Position numbers and translations under genes: made by a program
Notes under the pieces: generated by a model
What the model saw: only the letters and a program-made list of their open reading frames with translations
What the model was told of the DNA's origin: nothing
The model's database searches: none
DNA from: Heterodera schachtii
Taxonomy: Eukaryota > Nematoda > Chromadorea > Rhabditida > Heteroderidae
Direction of reading: 5' to 3'
DNA length: 64,000 nucleotides
Assembly: GCA_023374025.1 (NCBI GenBank)
Contig: SIJG01000001.1
Span: forward strand, 5,254,828 to 5,318,827
Shown: positions 58,000 to 64,000 of the stretch, in pieces
Layout: each line of letters opens with the position of its first letter
Position numbering within the stretch: position 1 is the first letter of the stretch

Positions 58000-60900
58000 A
58001 GTGCCCCCCCAATTTTCTCCGATTTTATTTTAATTTTAACAATTTTACTAATATATTAAATAATAATTTATGGCAGAAGAAATTTAATGAGAGAGAAAAA
58101 TGAAAAATCAAAGGAAATGAATAAATTGGAAAGGGAAAGAAAAGAGAGAAGCGATTGGAGTGATCACTGGTGATAAGGGGGAGGGCACTGATAAGAGAAG
58201 GGAAATTCCAAATTTGAGTAAAAACAGCGGAAATTCTGCTAAAGAAGACAATCGTTTAATTGATTGACCATTAATATGTTATTTATAGATAAAATACATT
58301 TACTTACCAAAATTTAAATTGAAAATTGAAGGATTGCCATCGGAAAGTGCCGACGAAATAAACTTCGATTTGCCAATTTTATGGGAATGGCGACAGCAGA
58401 GAACAAATGTCCTCTGCTGATTTACTCTGTCCGTTGAGGACATTTGGTGGAATGGACAGATGAAATGCCTCAGGGATCTTTGGCCACGACAGATGGCCAA
58501 AGGGACGAAAAGGGAAAAGAAAAAGCCGGGGGAGGGGGGGCTTAAGTTTATGGGCTAAAATATTGTTGAGGATTCCATCGAAAATTATGGCCAAATTTTA
58601 GGGAATCAATTTGGAGAATTTCAGCTTAACCCCCAAGGGAAATGACTTTTGCGCGATAAGATAAAGCAGCTAACAGGCAAAAAATCCTTAAAAGGAAAAA
58701 ATTTTTGCAAAAATTTAATTAAATCGGAGGGAAAAAGGCGCAATTTGACACAAAATATCGGAAATATTGGCACTTCCCTTCTGCGCTTTGGCTTATTAAT
58801 TCTTATTATTAGCAGCATCAGCATAATTATTGGTCCGCTGAATTTGCATTGCAATAATTCACCGCCACCTTTTCTCCCTCAGCCCATCCCCCGGGGGAAG
58901 GGCTCATCGCATCACCCCCCTTTCCCCCCCCCCCCCCCTCAGGGGCTTATTTCTGTTATAACAAGTGCCGATATGGGCACAACGACGAGCTGCTGCTGAG
59001 GGTGCAGGGACGAGGACGGGAGAGGAGGACGGTGTTGATATTAATTAGCAGCGAATTTTGTAGCCCCAGGCGAGCGGGGCGGGGGAAATGAAGCCAAGCC
59101 GAGTGCCACGGCACGACACGCGCAACGGACGATGGTTATTTATTTATTTATTTGTTTATTTAGCAAAATTGGGAAAATATTGACGCAAAAGTAGTTTCTA
59201 TTATTTACCTAATTGGCCTTAAATTCATTTGCGCTATTCACCATTCCCAGAAATATGTTTTGGGATTGGCCATCAAATTCTCCCCCCCCGTTCTGATGGA
59301 TGACCGAATTCGAATTGACTGTCTCTCGCGCGTTAATTGTGCGTTTTCCGCGGGAACGAAACCCCCCAATTGGGCGAGAAGAGAAAGAAACATGTTGAAC
59401 AGAGAACGGGGGGAGGGGGCAATTAAATGTGTCCGATGGGTGGCCAACCAAACGAACGCATTTCGAAGTCATTAAGGGACGGACGGAAGGCAAAATGGGA
59501 GCGAAACAGAAACACTTGTTTAAATGTGAGAAAATGATTATTAATTTGCATTTATTAAAAGGGGTACCCTAACAGATTATTAAAATGGAGGGAAAAGAGA
59601 GAAACTTTGATAATGGCAATTAAATATGCGTGCCAACAATGATGCCCCGAGGGATTGGATGGGTTTGTGGGGAAATGTTTGACTCCCTCCGGGGCGATGA
59701 GCAAAATGTGAAGTGACGGCACGGGAGGGGGGGGGGGGGGATGAAGGAATGGACGTTGGTTCGGTTGTTGCGGTGTGTCGGTGATGGCTGACCTTCGCAC
59801 ATTGTCAATGCTGATGAAAACAGCGAAGAAATGCAAATGCAAATTCGCCCCACACATTGCGTGCCATTGTTGGGCGCTCACAATGGCACATTCTTTGGGG
59901 AATGACCCCGCGGGGGAAGGGGAAGTTGAATGGATCGGAGGAAGGGGGGGGGGGTGAGTCGGGAGTGAATCGGTGTGACAAGATGGGACCAAATTGGGCG
60001 GAGGAGAGCAATTACACTAATGGACCCATCGAAACGGACGGACACTCCTCCCCAAGAGATGGCACATCCCAATGAACGGCATCATCACAACCATAGGAAG
60101 GGAAAAAGGAAGGAGGGGGGGGGGGGGGAGGGGGGGTTGGGGACGGGTGCCTCTGTCGGAGAATTTGCGCGATTTTGGTAATTCAATGAGAGAATCACCG
60201 GCCAAGCAAAATATACAGAATGCTAATTGAAGTAACAATTTGTTAATCGGAAGACAAAAACCAAAAAGCAAAAATTAAAATGGGAAAAATGGAAATGATC
60301 AGAGACAGTCCCAATTTTGGGGATAAACAAAAAAATAATTTCTTGTGAGCAATGGAAAAGCAATGGACAAATAAACATAAAATGTTGAAACATTGGGGAG
60401 GGGGGGGGGGGGAGAAGTCGGAAGAAGAAAGGAAAAAAGGAGCATCAGTCTCGAACTTTGGTCAGAAAATGGCCATTTCTGATCAAAAACTGATTAAAAA
60501 TATGTTAGGAAAGTGATTAGGGAAATGTTTGGCCAATTTATCACAAAGAATTGAACCAAAAGATCAAAAGAGCGACCGAAGGGATTTCTGATGAATTTTG
60601 CAACTGATCAGAGTCAAATTTGGCGAACAGAAAATTTTGGCTTTTGGAGGAGGGAAGTGCCAGCGGCGATTGGGCGAAGCGAAGGAAATGACGCCGGGGG
60701 CGACGATGGACAAACCGCCGCGGGGGGGGGGGGGAAACCGGGGGGAGGGGACGCGGAATCGCATTACCAACCAATTTACCCGCAATTTGCGCATTGCGCA
60801 AACACAGCAAATTGATTGGATTGCACCACATTCGATGGCGGAAGGAAGGCAAAAGAGCGTTTATTCCCTCCCCGTCGGACCGATTGATCGCCGGCGGAGA

Positions 60901-63900
60901 CTGATCAGTGATCAGACTGAGCAATAAAAGTGGCAAAGACAAAAGCGAAATAGAAAACGAAAATTTAAAACAATTCGAAAGAATTTGCCCCTGGCATTTC
61001 AATTTTCGCCGTTTCTTCCGCCGACCTTTGCCCAATTTGTGCGGTTTATTCTTCGCCGGGTCCGTTCGTTCTTTCGCAGAATATTTCATTGGATTCATCG
61101 CATTAATTGCGATCTAGAAATTGGCTCCAAATTCCGGTGAAAAATTGGAACATCGCACGGATTTTGATGGGATTTTAAATAAAAAATGAGAGGGGGGGGG
61201 AAGACATTCGAAAGAGCGATTCAAATCAATCGTTTGGCATTTTGTTAAAAACCAAAGGCATTTTCATACCTTTTTATTCTTTTGTGCTTTTAACTCAAAA
61301 TGCAATTCGTGGTCAGCAAAATCTCTCACCAAATGTGTAAAAAAAAAAGAGAAAATTCCCAAAGGAAAAAGCAATTTCAGCGCGCAATTTGCCGGAGGGG
61401 CAAAAATTCAGGATTAGAAGCGGAGAGTGCCTGGGGACGGCGGAGGTTCATTTGATGGATTAACGGACCAAAGAAAATTACGCCGTGGCGGGCGAAAATG
61501 GGCTAATAAGGTGAAAAAAGCGGAGAAAATGACTCTGGCGGAAGAAAATCTGTGTTGAATTTTACAATTTAAAATCCATTTTGAAATTCCACACGTCGAA
61601 TTTTTTTTTTAATTCTAAAAAATTGTAAAAACTGAAAGCTTTGAGGATTATCTGATGGTAAATGATCAACTAAAATTGATTGGATCCATTTTTGACAAGA
61701 GGGAGAGAAGGTAAAGAGAAGGGAATCGAGCGATTGGCTGCGACTGATTTTGGAAGTGATCGGAGAATGGCGGGGGGGGGGGGTGGGTAAAGGGTCCTTC
61801 GCTGATTGATTCGATTTGCGAAATGTCAGTGATCGCCCGAGGGTTTCTGAGATGAACGAATGCCCAATTGGCGACAAAAAGTGGGGACTGATCAGAAAAT
61901 CACTGATCAGCCGAGGGCGGAGAGACCACAGCAGAGACAAACCATCGGCGGAAGCGGAAAATGGCTTTTAAAGGTGCTGATCAGAACGTGGAAAGACGGA
62001 CAAACGTTGGGAGTGAGGGGAAAAGGACAGGCGAACTCCAACCCAATCACTTTGGCGAAATGTTCCCCCGGGGGTCTTTTTGTCCGATTAATTCGATGGC
62101 GGAAAATTTTTTGGGGGACTATTGGGTGGAGGCAATTTGGAGGAAGGGCTGGGGGAGATGGAGGAAGTTGGAGGGGGGGGGGGGTATTTAGGGGGAGGGG
62201 CGGCGGGGGTTTCGCCACTTCGCCGGGGGGACACCGCCACCGTCTTTATGATTTGTGATTGAATGAGCAGCAGAGATTTATTATTTTGATGGAGTGAGTC
62301 CGTCCGTTCGTCCTCCCTTTTCGACAACTTTTCCCTAATCGTTTTTCCCATCGATTGGTTTTTCGCTGTATTTTTTTTTTTGCACTTTTTCGGCACCCCC
62401 CCCCCCCTTTTTGGCCTTCTTTAAAACTGTAAATTTTGGTGCAATCTCAGAAAAACAATGGAAATTTTGGTAAATTACAATGTGAGAAAATAAAATTAGC
62501 GGAAAAGGGGCGAAATGGCCAAATGAACCCAAATTGGCCAATGGATTCGCGCGTTGGCCGACTTAATTGTGCCCGGAAGGCATAAAATGCGCACATTTAT
62601 CCCTTCCGGCACAAAATTGGCCAATTCACTGGCCAAAGGACAAATTGAGAAGGGAATATTGGATTATCAGCCTGGCAAAAATAAGTGTTTTGCATAATGA
62701 AATGGCATTTTTGCCAAACATTTGGCCAATTAGGGGGAGGGGGTAAAAAAACCAAAAATAAATGCAAATGCAAAAAAAATATAAATTTTTGAATGCGTTT
62801 CCCTTTTTATGCCGAGGAGGGATTAATAAAACGAATGTTAAGAGGGTATTTGGGAGAAAAAATAAATGAATGAATGAATGAATTGGATGAGAATTATTGG
62901 ATTTGGGCATTACGCAAAAGCCCCGGGAAAGGGACGAAACAAACGGAAGAAAAGGAACGAAAGGAAGAAAAGGAAACATATGCCCCACGGGGCGAAGGGT
63001 ACGGTAGCAAACGGAGGGTACTGTAACAGCAAAGCAAAAACAAAAAACGAACAATGTCAGAGCAAAAATTACAATTCAAAAATCGACTCATTGCCATAAA
63101 AATGGTTGTTTAAGCGCCCTTTGGCCATTTTGGGATGAGTGGGCGAATAATTCAGTGATCCCTCCCCCGCCCCTTCCCATTGGACATTTGAAAGGAACAC
63201 TCGTCCCCCGGGGGGAGGGACTGATCGAGGGCCCTTAAAAGGCCCCCGGCGGGGGGGGGGGGCGAACAGTGACACTCTTCGCCACCCATCCGTCGGTCGG
63301 TTTGGTCAGCAGTCATTTCAGTGCTCATTTTTCACTGGCGAAGGGTCACAGTTCGAGTGGCCTTCCAATTTGCCATTTGCCAGGCTTTGCTGGGAAAATG
63401 GCGAAGGGACGGACAAAACAAAAATGCAAAAAATGGAATGGAAAAGCATTTTTTGTTCATTGAAATATGATAAGGTTCTGCGTTTAAACCTCCCATCTCC
63501 TTCAAATTGATGTTTGGCACAATTTCCGCCCCTTTTCCAAATGAATTTTCGATTTATTCCCCGCCGCTTTTCCTTTTACTTTTTTTTTGCCTTTCTTTGG
63601 CGGTTCGACTCACTTTTGCCAAATCCGTCCGCAAATGCAACTCCGTCCGACTTTGCTATGCTTTGTTTTATTTTTACCCCCCCCCCCCCCATAAAACACT
63701 CACTCTTTCCTCCTTTTTCCCTCTTTTCCTCCTTTTTTCTCTTCCCTAATGGCATCACTAACACTAATTAGGTCCCTTTTTGTTCCCTTTACCCCCCCCC
63801 CCTTCTCTTTCCCTTTTTTGGTCGGTGCTTCAAAAGCATTTGTGCGACATTGGCACCGAATGCGAGCGAATGCCATTGGTGTGATCGTCGCCTGAGGGGA

Positions 63901-64000
63901 GCAAAGGAAAGGGGGGGGGGGGGAGGGGTGAGGGGTCTTTCATTTTGTTTTGGAGGACCATTCATCCCATCCATCGGTCCTTTATCCCCCGGAGGGACGA
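58000..64000. other. Gene-poor region to the right edge
   Basis: Homopolymer-rich DNA like that at 1-7 kb. G runs outnumber C runs on the plus strand (58535, 59730, 59950, 60120, 60395, 60725, 61190, 61770, 62170, 63250, 63910). TGATCAG clusters around 61890-61985. The open frames here, including 185 codons at 60541-61098 minus, are low-complexity and lack splice partners. I see no gene. Confidence 0.5.

Noticed and set aside
60541..61098. A 185-codon open frame on the minus strand
   Set aside because: It is rich in Pro, Arg, Ser and Leu, crosses a C/G homopolymer, and has no splice partners or recognisable domain.
1..64000. CRISPR arrays, bacterial operons or rRNA genes
   Set aside because: No regularly spaced direct repeats with unique spacers, no ribosome-binding-site gene runs and no rRNA-like sequence were seen; all supported genes have spliceosomal introns.
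1..64000. Plant-cell-wall enzyme or other horizontally acquired effector genes expected in plant-parasitic nematodes
   Set aside because: I looked for signal-peptide-led cellulase, pectate lyase or expansin-like frames and found none in this window.

Overview
This is eukaryotic DNA and very probably nematode. Introns are short (many 45-60 nt), AG acceptors follow weak pyrimidine tracts, two genes lie head to tail 158 bp apart with acceptor-like sites just before their ATGs (an SL-type operon), and the gene set includes a Toll receptor with invertebrate cysteine clusters, an HRG-type haem transporter and a divergent nuclear receptor. At least 13 of about 110 hand-traced introns start with GC instead of GT. 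To my recollection this trait is raised in cyst nematodes (Globodera/Heterodera), so a tylenchid plant-parasitic nematode is my inference; the genus is not proven.

Layout. 1-7227: gene-poor, full of G/C homopolymers and microsatellites. 7228-10824 (-): a 17-exon nuclear hormone receptor. 10.99-11.05 kb: an isolated neprilysin-like exon. 12562-15323 (+): SLC25A46 outer-membrane carrier. 16004-20269 (-): myotubularin phosphatase. 20509-20833 and 20992-22289 (+): POMP-like proteasome maturation factor and cap-binding protein NCBP2, probably one operon. 23377-26266 (+): mitochondrial NAD kinase (NADK2). 29812-31479 (+): F-box-like protein. 33448-36737 (+): SLC7 amino-acid transporter. 37735-38494 (+): HRG-1 family haem transporter. 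40050-41865 (+): eIF3 subunit j. 43821-45146 (-): small tail-anchored coiled-coil protein. 46826-54399 (-): a 23-exon Toll/TOL-1 receptor. 54400-64000: gene-poor DNA upstream of the Toll gene.

The most interesting material lies between and inside the genes. (i) GC-AG introns are frequent and concentrated in the Toll gene (7 of 22). (ii) At least five different inverted-repeat insertions without a transposase sit mostly in introns; each is flanked by an 8-11 bp direct repeat, the signature of Mutator-like elements, and one lies 15 bp from a splice acceptor. (iii) A two-hairpin unit with a Pol III B-box-like motif interrupts a tandem repeat in a Toll intron; its larger hairpin is a perfect 24-bp stem. 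(iv) A repeat of about 240-270 bp occurs in two copies 4 kb apart around the tail-anchored gene. The genes are otherwise unrelated housekeeping, transport and signalling genes; apart from POMP-NCBP2 I see no functional cluster.

Exon models were traced by hand from homology, splice dinucleotides and reading-frame continuity. In the multi-exon models every exon junction keeps frame, except one junction in eIF3j that is flagged.
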